From an uncultured Bacilli bacterium (GTDB lineage: Bacteria > Bacillota_I > Bacilli_A > RF39 > UBA660): a stretch of DNA of 64,000 nucleotides. The notes beneath the pieces were generated by a model, which made no database searches, was not told the DNA's origin, and saw nothing but the letters and a program-made list of their open reading frames with translations. Location: the NCBI GenBank assembly GCA_934101115.1, contig CAKOPW010000006.1:19693-83692 (forward strand). Reading direction: 5' to 3'. The position numbers and the translations under genes were made by a program. Positions 47,025 to 56,165 of this stretch are shown one piece after another (the stretch's first letter is position 1; each line of letters starts with the position of its first letter).

Positions 47025-47621
47025 TCAAAATGTTTTTAACATTTCACCTAAATAAGTACCAGCATAACTATTTACGCTAGTACATGAATATCCAATCCCT
47101 TGTTTAAAATATTCTTCACCTTTAGATAAACATGCCTCTTTAGTTTTTTGCTCTGTTTTAAATTCATCAACAGAATAATCTATTCTTTGCCAACTCCACA
47201 TTGGCTTATGATAATAATCATATTCACTAATTCCAAGTCCTTCCCAAGCTGTTTTTTCAACCTTTGAATTTTGTTCTTCTACCACTGTAGTATTCTGTTT
47301 GGCATTATTATTACTTTTATTGCCATTATCAGACTTTTTTTCTTCAATTTTTCCTTCAGGTTGTTTTTGATTAGTTTTATATTCATTTGTATTTTCTTCG
47401 GTTGACTTGGAAGATTTATCAATAGATTGTTCTTTTGTTTTCTCCTGATTTATTTCAGATTCTTCACCAGATACTTTATTATCTTTAATATCTACTTTTT
47501 CACTAACAGTATCAATATTATGTGAATCATCTAACTTTTTATCTTTTGAATACAATATAAAACAGATAATACCAGAAGCAATAATTAAAACTGCTATTAC
47601 TGATATAATTATTTTTTTCAT
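47025..47621 (-). CDS. Membrane-anchored element protein
   Basis: 198 residues. N-terminal membrane helix (about 4-24), a long low-complexity Lys/Glu/Asn linker (about 28-120) and a small C-terminal domain with WEGLGISEYDYYHKPMWSWQ and CLSKGEEYFKQGIGYSC. The last domain recurs beside sortase/adhesin genes of conjugative elements. Two Cys may pair outside the cell. Function unknown. Confidence 0.6.
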   Translation of the reverse strand: MKKIIISVIAVLIIASGIICFILYSKDKKLDDSHNIDTVSEKVDIKDNKVSGEESEINQEKTKEQSIDKSSKSTEENTNEYKTNQKQPEGKIEEKKSDNGNKSNNNAKQNTTVVEEQNSKVEKTAWEGLGISEYDYYHKPMWSWQRIDYSVDEFKTEQKTKEACLSKGEEYFKQGIGYSCTSVNSYAGTYLGEMLKTF

Positions 47622-47649
47622 ACGATCTCACCTCATCCTGATGATAACA

Positions 47650-47880
47650 TCATTTTTTTAAAAACACAAATCCTCTTTTTTTACAAAATAAAGGTCTTTT
47701 ATTTACCTTATTAACTTGAACATAATTTCTAGTTTCTTCTTTAGTAAATAATTTTTCGTAATCTCCTTTTAGTACAACATCTTCAATGCTTTTTAGTGCT
47801 TCATCATTAGATGTTGACTGTACTGATATTTTTATTTCTTTTACTATTTTTAGACTTACTTCATAATTCTTTTCTTTCAT
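47650..47880 (-). CDS. Small element protein of unknown function
   Basis: 76 residues: YEVSLKIVKEIKISVQSTSN begins a short beta-rich domain; the tail is basic (KRPLFCKKRGFVFLKK). A ribosome site AAAGGAT lies before the ATG. No family recognised. Confidence 0.45.
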   Translation of the reverse strand: MKEKNYEVSLKIVKEIKISVQSTSNDEALKSIEDVVLKGDYEKLFTKEETRNYVQVNKVNKRPLFCKKRGFVFLKK

Positions 47881-47894
47881 AATCTTATCCTTTC

Positions 47895-48182
47895 TTTTTT
47901 ATTACATTGTTGATATTTTACCTACTACCCTCAACAGGGGATTATTACTAAACGATTGATAGTTAATCAATTCCACGAGTCTATGCTCTTCTGTGGTTCT
48001 CACAGAACTGCTTCCATTATTTGAGATTGTGGCTAAGCAGGAGTATCATTATCCCTATTATTTGTCATGGCAGAAGATAGAACTACTATCCTTTTATAGT
48101 CAGATTTTTACCGACAAGCGAATCTACTAATGTGCTAACCGTTTCCAGTTATAATAGGAATGTATTTAGTAAATGCAATTAA
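47895..48182 (-). ncRNA. Candidate structured RNA leader upstream of the transfer operon
   Basis: About 290 bases with no credible reading frame but markedly less AT-rich than its surroundings. Several hairpins are visible: CCCT/AGGG (47928-47939), TTGAT/ATCAA (47956-47970) and TTCTGTG/CACAGAA (47989-48007). It lies between the sigma-like gene and the first transfer gene. A regulatory leader, antisense RNA or other noncoding RNA is possible. Strand is inferred from the operon direction. Confidence 0.45.
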
Positions 48183-48184
48183 AT

Positions 48185-48246
48185 TTTCAAAGAACAAGTG
48201 AGAAAAGATATTTTTTTATCCCTCTCACTTGTTTGGCACTTTGAAA
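48185..48246. other. Long hairpin beside the structured leader
   Basis: Arms TTTCAAAG (48185-48192) with CTTTGAAA (48239-48246), and AACAAGTGAGA (48193-48203) with TCTCACTTGTT (48223-48233). Together about 19 paired bases with a small internal bulge. It can act as a terminator/processing element after the sigma-like gene or as the 5' end of the leader RNA. Confidence 0.6.
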
Positions 48247-48260
48247 GCAAAAAGTTAAGT

Positions 48261-48734
48261 CTAAAATTTAAATTTTTTTGAAATATTTTTAATTGCTGTA
48301 TCAATTGAGTATTTTACAGCAACTTTGGAACACTTTTCTTCATTAGCAATTTCTTCATAAGTCTTATCGTAAAAGTAATATTTTATTATTCTTCTTTTTT
48401 GAATATCATTTAATTCATTGATGGCAGATTTTATTTCTTCACTTATAATTTTGTTAGATACTTCCTCTTCTACAGATATGGTTTCAGTAATACTTCTATG
48501 ATAAAGTGTTTCTTCATATAATTCGTTAAATTCAATGTGTTTCCTAATCTTATGAATTTGAGATATATCCTCTAATTCAAAACTATCAAAAGCATCATAT
48601 ACTTCTTTTGAAATAATCATTTCCTGTTGATTATTTCTACTATCTTTAAACTTTAATATATAACAATTATTTTCTTTTATTTCTAAAGTATAAGGATTAT
48701 ATTTATCCTTATTTCTTGTTTCGTGTTTATTCAT
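48261..48734 (-). CDS. Element-borne sigma-70-like regulator
   Basis: 157 residues from MNKHETRNKDKYNP, with GGAGAG upstream; an ATG at 48752 is less likely. The C-terminal part INELNDIQKRRIIKYYFYDK, TYEEIANEEKCSKVAVKYSI is a region 4 helix-turn-helix. Region 2 is not evident. Such proteins in Tn916-like elements are thought to activate transfer genes. Confidence 0.7.
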   Translation of the reverse strand: MNKHETRNKDKYNPYTLEIKENNCYILKFKDSRNNQQEMIISKEVYDAFDSFELEDISQIHKIRKHIEFNELYEETLYHRSITETISVEEEVSNKIISEEIKSAINELNDIQKRRIIKYYFYDKTYEEIANEEKCSKVAVKYSIDTAIKNISKKFKF

Positions 48735-48818
48735 TTTTTCTCTCCTTATCAACTTAATTTTTTAAATTGATAAAGGAGGTCCACGAATAAATAAGTAAAC
48801 TTTTATTAAACAAAAAAA

Positions 48819-48857
48819 GGTGTCAAAAATATCCCTATTTAGAATATCTTTGACACC
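48819..48857 (-). terminator. Strong terminator of a minus-strand transcript from the 48.9-49.2 kb region
   Basis: Arms GGTGTCAAA (48819-48827) and TTTGACACC (48849-48857), plus an inner GATATT/AATATC pairing, followed by a T run on the minus strand. It ends a transcript that has no substantial protein gene, which implies a short peptide or RNA gene upstream. Confidence 0.75.
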
Positions 48858-48971
48858 TTCAACAATTATATAAGTCCACACAACTTTATGAACTTTACGG
48901 CATTTTATCCCCATAAGCATCACCATAGCAATGTTAAATACTGCTAATGTAATTAGTTGGTACTGCTTATG

Positions 48972-49058
48972 CTAATTACAAGTTATAAATAATAATGCTA
49001 AATTCAATGAGGATAAAAGTATACTTTTCCATGATGCATTACTGAGTATAACTTTCAT
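48972..49058 (-). CDS. Possible 28-residue hydrophobic peptide
   Basis: MKVILSNASWKSILLSSLNL then ALLFITCN and TAG. An AAGGAAG ribosome site lies three bases before the ATG. The same frame continues after the TAG (HKQYQLITLAVFNIAMVMLM...) to beyond the terminator, so this may be a truncated gene or a leader peptide. The remaining part of 48,750-49,200 holds nothing else I can support. Confidence 0.3.
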   Translation of the reverse strand: MKVILSNASWKSILLSSLNLALLFITCN

Positions 49059-49220
49059 TGCTTCCTTTTTTCTACATATTTTTTTCACTTCCTAAAAAAT
49101 AAAACAGTAACAACAAAACAAGTCATTACTGCTTTAAAAATATTACTAACATCTGTTAGCTTACTACAATCTAATTATAACATTTATTTTTTCAAAAGAA
49201 AAGAACCACACTATGTGATT

Positions 49221-50318
49221 CTAAATATTTTTAATTGCATTTTCTAGTAAATTAATAAGCCTTTTAATGTCATCTCTTTCTAGTGATACATTAAAATATT
49301 CTGTGGACCTATCAAAATGAAATTCTATTTCAACTAATTCATAGCAAGATCTATCTTTCCAAAATACAAACTGAACGGCTGAATCTAAGAAATCCATTTT
49401 TTCAAATGATTCTTTTTTATCTTTTTTAGAATGAAAACATTTTTTAAATCTATCTAATAATTTATTAAATTCATTTTTTGTCATTATAAAATTATCTATT
49501 TTTGCAGAAAATGAAGGATTTTGAACACCAAATTCAATTGTGTATTTATCATCCTCTTTATTTAAAATATTAAATAATATTGAACTACCATTCTCTCCTA
49601 CAAAATAATTATCCCATTGATTAAAAGTAAATCTTGTATTCCAATTTAAATTATAATAGTCTGCTAGGCACCATTCCACCTGTAAAGCATAAAAATCATA
49701 TTTATCTTCTTTTATATCACTCATAGATATAAAACAATTGAAGATATTATTTTTTCTTAAATATACTATTTTAGTAAATATTTTTTCTATCTCAAAAATG
49801 TCCTTATCATTATCAAAAACAAATTTAGATAACTCTTTATTTAACATTTTGGTATATATATTATCTTCATATAACTTAGAAAATAACAATACATTATTAT
49901 AAAAATTATAAAGATACATTCTAATAAAACCTGCTGTATATTTTGCAATATTATTATATTGATTTTTACCGCTGTGAACATTATCTTTGCATAATAATAT
50001 GTTCACATATTTATTAGATAAACTTTCTTCAATAGTTAATAATTGTTCCGTACTATTAAAATAAAAATTATCTTTAATATAAGTAATGTATCTATCTACA
50101 TTTTCAAGGAATCTTTCTTCTAAAGTAATTGTATCTCTTCCAAATACTAATTTACTAGCATCAATATTACCCTTCTTAATTTTTTCTACTAATGAGTGCA
50201 TCTCTTTTATACTTAGCAATTTACATAAATCACTACCATTTGAATACACATCACTTACTGCGTACTTCTTCATTCTTTTTGTTTGTTCCGTATCTGGAAC
50301 AATCCACTCTTTTTCCAT
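49221..50318 (-). CDS. Protein of unknown function in the defence island
   Basis: 365 residues from MEKEWIVPDTEQTKRMKKYA; a GGAG six bases upstream favours this over the ATG at 50333. Mostly helical, without signal or membrane segments. No known motif recognised; an aromatic-rich segment lies near WCLADYYNLNWNTRFTFNQW. Divergent from the XRE gene, so the two may share control. Position at the edge of the restriction genes hints at, but does not prove, a defence role. Confidence 0.5.
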   Translation of the reverse strand: MEKEWIVPDTEQTKRMKKYAVSDVYSNGSDLCKLLSIKEMHSLVEKIKKGNIDASKLVFGRDTITLEERFLENVDRYITYIKDNFYFNSTEQLLTIEESLSNKYVNILLCKDNVHSGKNQYNNIAKYTAGFIRMYLYNFYNNVLLFSKLYEDNIYTKMLNKELSKFVFDNDKDIFEIEKIFTKIVYLRKNNIFNCFISMSDIKEDKYDFYALQVEWCLADYYNLNWNTRFTFNQWDNYFVGENGSSILFNILNKEDDKYTIEFGVQNPSFSAKIDNFIMTKNEFNKLLDRFKKCFHSKKDKKESFEKMDFLDSAVQFVFWKDRSCYELVEIEFHFDRSTEYFNVSLERDDIKRLINLLENAIKNI

Positions 50319-50447
50319 GTAATTCTCCTTCATTAAAACTAATTGATTTTGTACTGCTGTTTCTATTATAACACATTTTTAGTCTATTTCCCCAAGAAAT
50401 ATGAATATACCCCAATTAAATGGGAAAATTATATTAGGTGATTAAAT

Positions 50448-50885
50448 GTGAAGGTAAAAAGACTTAGGGAAACTAGAGAAAATTTAGATTTAAAACAGAT
50501 TGATTTAACTGATTTATTTGGTGTTACATATTCAACTATTTCAGGATGGGAAACAGGAAAAGATACAATACCTTTAAAGCAATTAATTAAATATGCAAAT
50601 AAATATAATTATAGTTTGGATTATCTATTAGGGCTAACAGATAAAAATATTGAATATAAAGACCTTAAAATAAATCTTAATTCTTTGGCAACTAATTTGA
50701 GAAAAAAGAGAAAACAATATGGTAAAACTCAACAACAGATTGCCGATATTATTAATACAAGTCAATCAAGTTATGCTCATTATGAAAATGCTAGATATTT
50801 AATGCCATTAAACTTTTTATACAATCTTAGTAAGATATATAATGATTTATCAATAGATGAAATGTTGGGAAGAAAAAAGAAGTAG
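50448..50885 (+). CDS. XRE-family regulator with two helix-turn-helix domains
   Basis: 145 residues from a GTG with AGGTG upstream. The first domain is LRETRENLDLKQIDLTDLFG, TYSTISGWETGKDTIPLKQL; the second is LRKKRKQYGKTQQQIADIIN, TSQSSYAHYENARYLMP. The upstream region has an imperfect palindrome CCCAATTAAATGGG. The only rightward gene among the defence genes, convergent with hsdS. Candidate regulator of the TGTAAATTTACA promoters or of its own divergent promoter; untested. Confidence 0.88.
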   Translation: MKVKRLRETRENLDLKQIDLTDLFGVTYSTISGWETGKDTIPLKQLIKYANKYNYSLDYLLGLTDKNIEYKDLKINLNSLATNLRKKRKQYGKTQQQIADIINTSQSSYAHYENARYLMPLNFLYNLSKIYNDLSIDEMLGRKKK

Positions 50886-50906
50886 ATTATTAAATACTAC
50901 TTCTTT

Positions 50907-52202
50907 TTATTCGCTTATTAATTTTCCAATATCATTACATAATGGTAGTAATTGTTCTATTTTATTTACAATTATTTGTTGATCTTCTATAGATGGATAC
51001 TTTAACTCAATATTTTTAATTTTATTAATACTTACTCCGCCGATTATTCCGCTTAAATTACTATTAAAGTTTTTTAGAAAAATAGGAGATTGTAAATAAT
51101 AATACAAAAATTTAGGAAGAATATTTGGATTTGTAGAGAATCTACATAACTTATTACCATAACACACTGTTTCATTTAAAATACCAATCTTTTTTCCAGC
51201 ACTTCCACCTTCAATACAAATCAAAATATCGTTTTCTCTTGCATATTTAAATCCTTTTTCATCGAAAGGAATTTTTATACCATTATCATAATTAAAAGTA
51301 TGATTAAATTCTAAATCCTTTGTAGCAATATAGTTATATCCATCTTTAATATTTGTATATTTAGATTTTTTTATGGATTCAGAAATACTATTACCAGTTA
51401 CAATATCTTTACAACAATCAATAAGTTTATTACTATTCCACACGGAAGTATTTTGATTTGTCAACTTACCAGTGTAAGCATCATTCAAGATACTGGTAAT
51501 CATATCATTTGGAAAGCTATCTTTCAAAAATTTAAGTTCTTCTTCAATTGGTTTTATTTCGTTTAGTTTAGCAAATATTTCTTCTATTTTATCTACTATT
51601 CTCTGCTGTTCTTCTAATGGTGGCAGAGGGATTATATATTCACCAATTTTATCTGTAGATGTATGAACTATAATATTTCCTTTTGCAGTTTTGGATTTTT
51701 GTTTTATTAAAAATTGACTAAACATGCAATATACAATATACATAGGATTTTGATTATGCTCTGTTAAAGAACACATATCACCTCCCATTACTAATCCTTT
51801 ATTTCCAAGATAAGCAGTTGCTTTTGCAATATCGTATTCATTTTCACCAGTCAAAGTAAAAAGAACATCTCCATAATTAACACTTTTATATTTTTTTGAA
51901 TTAGTTTCTTCTATAAATGATATAGTTTCTTTGAAAGAGTAAGAATATGATGTATATATTTCTCCATATCTAATACATGGAAATCCTTCATTTACTGTTT
52001 CTGTTCTTTTAATGCCATTTCCTCTGACTAATTTTCCTACATATTTCAATTTTGTCCAAATCCAGTTTTTAGGTATTTCAAACAAATTGTCAGCATTATC
52101 TATTTCTTTTACTCCCTTGACAGATTCGTTCTTATTCTGAATGCTTAATTTACCACATATTGCATAATTTAAAATACTTTTTTTGAAATCTTCAACAATC
52201 AT
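50907..52202 (-). CDS. hsdS: Type I restriction enzyme specificity subunit HsdS
   Basis: 431 residues with two target-recognition domains (about 40-195 and 255-400), each followed by a conserved helix (LPPLEEQQRIVDKIEEIFAK near 195 and YPSIEDQQIIVNKIEQLLPL near the end). Each domain reads half of the bipartite DNA target. It overlaps hsdM by four bases. Full length, so likely functional. The target sequence cannot be read from the protein by eye. Confidence 0.93.
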   Translation of the reverse strand: MIVEDFKKSILNYAICGKLSIQNKNESVKGVKEIDNADNLFEIPKNWIWTKLKYVGKLVRGNGIKRTETVNEGFPCIRYGEIYTSYSYSFKETISFIEETNSKKYKSVNYGDVLFTLTGENEYDIAKATAYLGNKGLVMGGDMCSLTEHNQNPMYIVYCMFSQFLIKQKSKTAKGNIIVHTSTDKIGEYIIPLPPLEEQQRIVDKIEEIFAKLNEIKPIEEELKFLKDSFPNDMITSILNDAYTGKLTNQNTSVWNSNKLIDCCKDIVTGNSISESIKKSKYTNIKDGYNYIATKDLEFNHTFNYDNGIKIPFDEKGFKYARENDILICIEGGSAGKKIGILNETVCYGNKLCRFSTNPNILPKFLYYYLQSPIFLKNFNSNLSGIIGGVSINKIKNIELKYPSIEDQQIIVNKIEQLLPLCNDIGKLISE

Positions 52203-53686
52203 TTTAAATCACCTATTATTTTAATGATACCCTCAAGTTTTTCATCTAATTGTTTTTCTAGAGTTTCTCTTCTAGTTATAAAGTTATCTATTGTTTCCCT
52301 TGGTGATAGTATAATTTCTTCCTTTTTTGGATAACCACATTGATCTAGATTATAATTTAGATTAGATAATTCTTCTATTGTAAATTTCTTTGATTTATAA
52401 GTTTCGGTTAATGATTCATCATCCTTTAAATCTTTAATCTCAGTTCTGTTATACCACCAATCAATAATAGATTGCAAATGTTTTAATTCCACAGGTTTCG
52501 TTTTACTAAATGCTTTATATCCTTCTGGTAAATCCATTCTATAAAACCATGTTTCTTGTGTTGGGCCTGTTTTATCAAAAAACAATAAGTTTGTTGCAAT
52601 ACTTGTATATGGTGCAAATATTGAACCTGGTAATCTTATAATTGTATGCAAATTACATTCTTCCATTAACTTCTTTTTTATTGCGACTTTAGTATTATCA
52701 TTTCCAAATAAAAATCCATCTGGTAATACTATACCAACCTTACCATTTTGTTTTAATCTATAAAGTATTTCTACCATGAACAAATCAGCCGTTTCAGAAT
52801 CTCTTAAATCAGTTGGAAAATTTTGTTGTACAGATTTTTTTTCAGTACCACCATAAGGAGGATTCATTAAGATAATATCAAATTTATCCTCTTCTTCATA
52901 ATCTCTTACATTCTTTTCAAGAGAATTGCCTCTTATAATATTAGGCTCATTAACATCATGTAAAAGCATATTGGTTGTACATAATAAATATGGTAAAGAT
53001 TTCTTTTCAACTCCGTAAAATGATTTTTTTAATATCTCATTAGATTCTGTATCATTTGCTTGTTCTTTCATATGATTAAGTGCTGAAACAAGGAATCCAC
53101 CAGTACCACAAGCAAAGTCTGCTACTGTCTGTCCAATTTTAGGATCAACCATTTTAACAATAAAGTCAGTTACTGCTCTTGGAGTATAAAATTCTCCAGA
53201 TTTACCAGCCGATTGTAGATCTTTTAATATTGTTTCGTATATTTCATTAAACGCATGTCTTGTTTGAAAGTCTGTTAAATCAATTTCGTTTAAGACATTA
53301 ACCACCTGTCTAATTAATACGCCATCCTTCATATAGTTATTTAAATCTTCAAAAACTTCTCTAACTATTCTTCCCCTTATTGGAGTTGTTTCATTAATTT
53401 CAAGATTTTTTAAAGTATCAAATAATTGAATAATAAAGTTAGAAAGTTCATCACCTGTCATTGCCTTTCCATCTTTATTATCTATTGCCCAATTTCTCCA
53501 TCTATATTCCTCTGGGATGATTGATTTATAATTATCTTCTAAAATTTCCCATTCACTTTCTTTAGCATCATACAATTTTAAGAACAGCATCCAAACAATT
53601 TGTTCTATTCTTTGGGCATCACCATTAACACCTGCATCTTGCCTCATAATATCTTGTAATCTTTTTATCATTGTTCCTATATTCAT
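52199..53686 (-). CDS. hsdM: Type I restriction-modification methyltransferase HsdM
   Basis: 495 residues. GEFYTPRAVTDFIVKMVDP (about 162) leads into SAM motif ADFACGTGGFLVSAL (about 185-199) and catalytic MNPPYGG (about 274-280), the gamma-class N6-adenine methyltransferase. Uses TGA as stop in an ATGA overlap with hsdS. Methylates adenine in the target to protect the element's host. Confidence 0.96.
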   Translation of the reverse strand: MNIGTMIKRLQDIMRQDAGVNGDAQRIEQIVWMLFLKLYDAKESEWEILEDNYKSIIPEEYRWRNWAIDNKDGKAMTGDELSNFIIQLFDTLKNLEINETTPIRGRIVREVFEDLNNYMKDGVLIRQVVNVLNEIDLTDFQTRHAFNEIYETILKDLQSAGKSGEFYTPRAVTDFIVKMVDPKIGQTVADFACGTGGFLVSALNHMKEQANDTESNEILKKSFYGVEKKSLPYLLCTTNMLLHDVNEPNIIRGNSLEKNVRDYEEEDKFDIILMNPPYGGTEKKSVQQNFPTDLRDSETADLFMVEILYRLKQNGKVGIVLPDGFLFGNDNTKVAIKKKLMEECNLHTIIRLPGSIFAPYTSIATNLLFFDKTGPTQETWFYRMDLPEGYKAFSKTKPVELKHLQSIIDWWYNRTEIKDLKDDESLTETYKSKKFTIEELSNLNYNLDQCGYPKKEEIILSPRETIDNFITRRETLEKQLDEKLEGIIKIIGDLK

Positions 53687-53697
53687 TTTTTCACTCC

Positions 53698-56028
53698 CTA
53701 ACTATACAATAAATTTTCTAATTTTGAAATCATACCTAAGTATTTATCTTTTCCACCAAATAAATTAATGATAGGAACAAGACCTCCAAATTTATTAAAA
53801 TTTTTAATTTCCAGTAATTTAATATTTTCAAGTTCTATAATATTTTTACTTTTATACACTTTTAAAAGTTCATCAATTACATTTTTTTGTTTATCGTTAT
53901 ATTCATTTAAAATAGAACTTTCTTCTACCTTTTCAATTCTATCTTCTTTTGTTAATGCTTTTTCATCATAAGCCATGTTTGAAAGTATATCAAATATATC
54001 AATATTATTATCATTTACTTTATTAAATACAGCATCAACCATTACTCCTTCACTCATTAAATGTTCTAGAAACTCTTTTTTAGAATCAGCCCTAAACCAT
54101 TCTTGCTCAAAACCATCATGATTTTCGTATAATCTTTTAAGATTTTTCTTAGAATATTCCATTATGGATTCTGTTATTAGTTTTCCATCTGCATCATAGT
54201 ATTTTATTGTTTCATTTAATATTGAAACATCAACGCCCTTAATGTAAATTTTTTTAAATCCTTCTTGATCCACTGCTCCATTAATTGGTAGTTCAGGTTT
54301 AATGTTATCAATTCCATATTCTTTTGGAGATTTTACATCATCTAAATCACCACCATCAATATTAATAATTGATTCTGCAGGTCCATTAAATGCTGGATCA
54401 GCAAACTTTTCAGAATTATTTCTAAAATCCATAATTGTAAAGAATTCTTTTCCTTTATTTAGAAGTAATCTTGTACCTCTACCAATTATTTGTTTGAATT
54501 CAGTCATACTTTGTATTTCTTCATCTAATACAATTAATTTTACAGTTTTAGTATCAACCCCAGTTGATAATAATTTTGATGTTGTTGCAATAACTGGATA
54601 TGTTGTATTTGAATCAATAAAATCATCCAATTTAGTTTTCCCATAGTCATCGTTACTAGTAATTCTTACAACATAACTTGGATTCACTTTCATCATATCA
54701 GAATTTTCATTTGCTAAAGCATCTCTCATTCTAAGTGCATGTTCAGTATCTACGCAAAATACAATTGTTCTCGCATATCTATCAGTTGCTTTTAAATATT
54801 CTGTAATTCTTTTTGCTACTACTTTTGTTCTCTCATCAATAACAATTTTTCTATCAAAATCATGTACTGTATATTCTTTATCCTCCACCTCATATCCATC
54901 TTCATCAAGTTTACCTTTTTCTGGTCTATAACCCTCCAAATCTTTGTCAAGCCCAACTTTAATAACTTTATATGGTGCAAGGAATCCATCTTCTATTCCA
55001 TCTTTTAATGAATAAGTATAAATAGGTTCTCCAAAATAAGCAATATTTGAAATATCATTGGTTTCTTTAGGCGTTGCAGTCATACCAATTTGTGTAGCAG
55101 AACTAAAATAATTAAGTATTTCATGCCAGTTTGAATCATCTCTTGCACTACTTCTATGACACTCATCAACAATTATTAAATCAAAGAAATCAGGTTTAAA
55201 TTGTTTATATACTTCTTTTTCATTACTTCTAAGTTGATGATATAGTGACATATATATTTCATAAGATGAATCCATTTTTCTGTTTTCAATTTTAGTCATT
55301 ACTTTTTGAAAAGGTTTAAAATCGTTTTGCATTGTTTGATCAATCAAAATATTTCTATCAGCCAAATACAAAATCTTCTTTTTTGCTCCAGAACTATATA
55401 ATCTGTGGATTATTTGAAATGCTGTAAATGTTTTTCCAGTTCCAGTTGCCATTACAAGCAGTATTCTTTTTTGCCCTTTGGCGATAGCTTCAACCGTTTT
55501 ATTAATAGCAATTCTCTGATAATACCTAGGAGTTTTAAATGCACTCATATAATAATAAGGTTGTGTGATTATTTTTGTTTCCTCTTCTGTTAAGTTTTTT
55601 TCTGCTTTATATCTATTCCACAACTCTTCTGGTGTTGGAAATTCATCTAATTTGATTTCTCTCTCTTTTCCAGTAATTCTATCATGTTCATAAAATCCAG
55701 ACCCATTTGATGAATACGCAAAAGGAATATCTAAATCTACAGCATATCCAATTGCTTGTTGAATTCCATGAGATACTGTAACTTTATTATCTTTTGCTTC
55801 AACAATTGCAATTGGCATATTTGACCTGTAAGATAACAGATAGTCAACTTTTTTGCCTTTGCCCCTACTGGCAACATTTTCTCTAACATTTATTTTACCA
55901 TCTGTATAATAATACTCACATCTAATTTGAGATTGTATATCCCATTCTGATTTTTGTAACGATGGAGTTATAAATCTTAATTTAATATCTTCTTCTGTCA
56001 AATCTTTAATACTTAATTCATTATTCAT
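53698..56028 (-). CDS. hsdR: Type I restriction endonuclease subunit HsdR
   Basis: 776 residues. The N-terminal nuclease domain has YRSNMPIAIVEAKDNK (Asp/Glu-x-Lys centre), then helicase motif I LLVMATGTGKTFTAFQII (about 188-205), motif II IVDECHRS, MTATP and the late GRGTRL motif. The EcoEI-type C-terminal domain follows. It translocates and cleaves unmodified DNA. Starts from the 34-bp promoter shared with the macro operon, with AAAGGAG before the ATG. Confidence 0.95.
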   Translation of the reverse strand: MNNELSIKDLTEEDIKLRFITPSLQKSEWDIQSQIRCEYYYTDGKINVRENVASRGKGKKVDYLLSYRSNMPIAIVEAKDNKVTVSHGIQQAIGYAVDLDIPFAYSSNGSGFYEHDRITGKEREIKLDEFPTPEELWNRYKAEKNLTEEETKIITQPYYYMSAFKTPRYYQRIAINKTVEAIAKGQKRILLVMATGTGKTFTAFQIIHRLYSSGAKKKILYLADRNILIDQTMQNDFKPFQKVMTKIENRKMDSSYEIYMSLYHQLRSNEKEVYKQFKPDFFDLIIVDECHRSSARDDSNWHEILNYFSSATQIGMTATPKETNDISNIAYFGEPIYTYSLKDGIEDGFLAPYKVIKVGLDKDLEGYRPEKGKLDEDGYEVEDKEYTVHDFDRKIVIDERTKVVAKRITEYLKATDRYARTIVFCVDTEHALRMRDALANENSDMMKVNPSYVVRITSNDDYGKTKLDDFIDSNTTYPVIATTSKLLSTGVDTKTVKLIVLDEEIQSMTEFKQIIGRGTRLLLNKGKEFFTIMDFRNNSEKFADPAFNGPAESIINIDGGDLDDVKSPKEYGIDNIKPELPINGAVDQEGFKKIYIKGVDVSILNETIKYYDADGKLITESIMEYSKKNLKRLYENHDGFEQEWFRADSKKEFLEHLMSEGVMVDAVFNKVNDNNIDIFDILSNMAYDEKALTKEDRIEKVEESSILNEYNDKQKNVIDELLKVYKSKNIIELENIKLLEIKNFNKFGGLVPIINLFGGKDKYLGMISKLENLLYS

Positions 56029-56080
56029 AATCTACACTTACTCCTTTTTTATAGAGATAATTCAAAAATTATACATATAT

Positions 56081-56114
56081 TATAATTATACCATAAAAAG
56101 TGTAAATTTACATT
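56081..56114 (-). promoter_or_regulatory. Promoter/operator of the hsd operon (34-bp repeat, copy 1)
   Basis: Identical over 34 bases to 60647-60680. On the minus strand: extended -10 TGGTATAAT (TATAAT at 56085-56090) and the palindrome TGTAAATTTACA (56101-56112) in the -35 position. A repressor bound there would block polymerase. Confidence 0.75.
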
Positions 56115-56165
56115 GATATAGATTAAAAAAAGAGTAAAGAAATATAAAATTACAAAAAAAAGACA

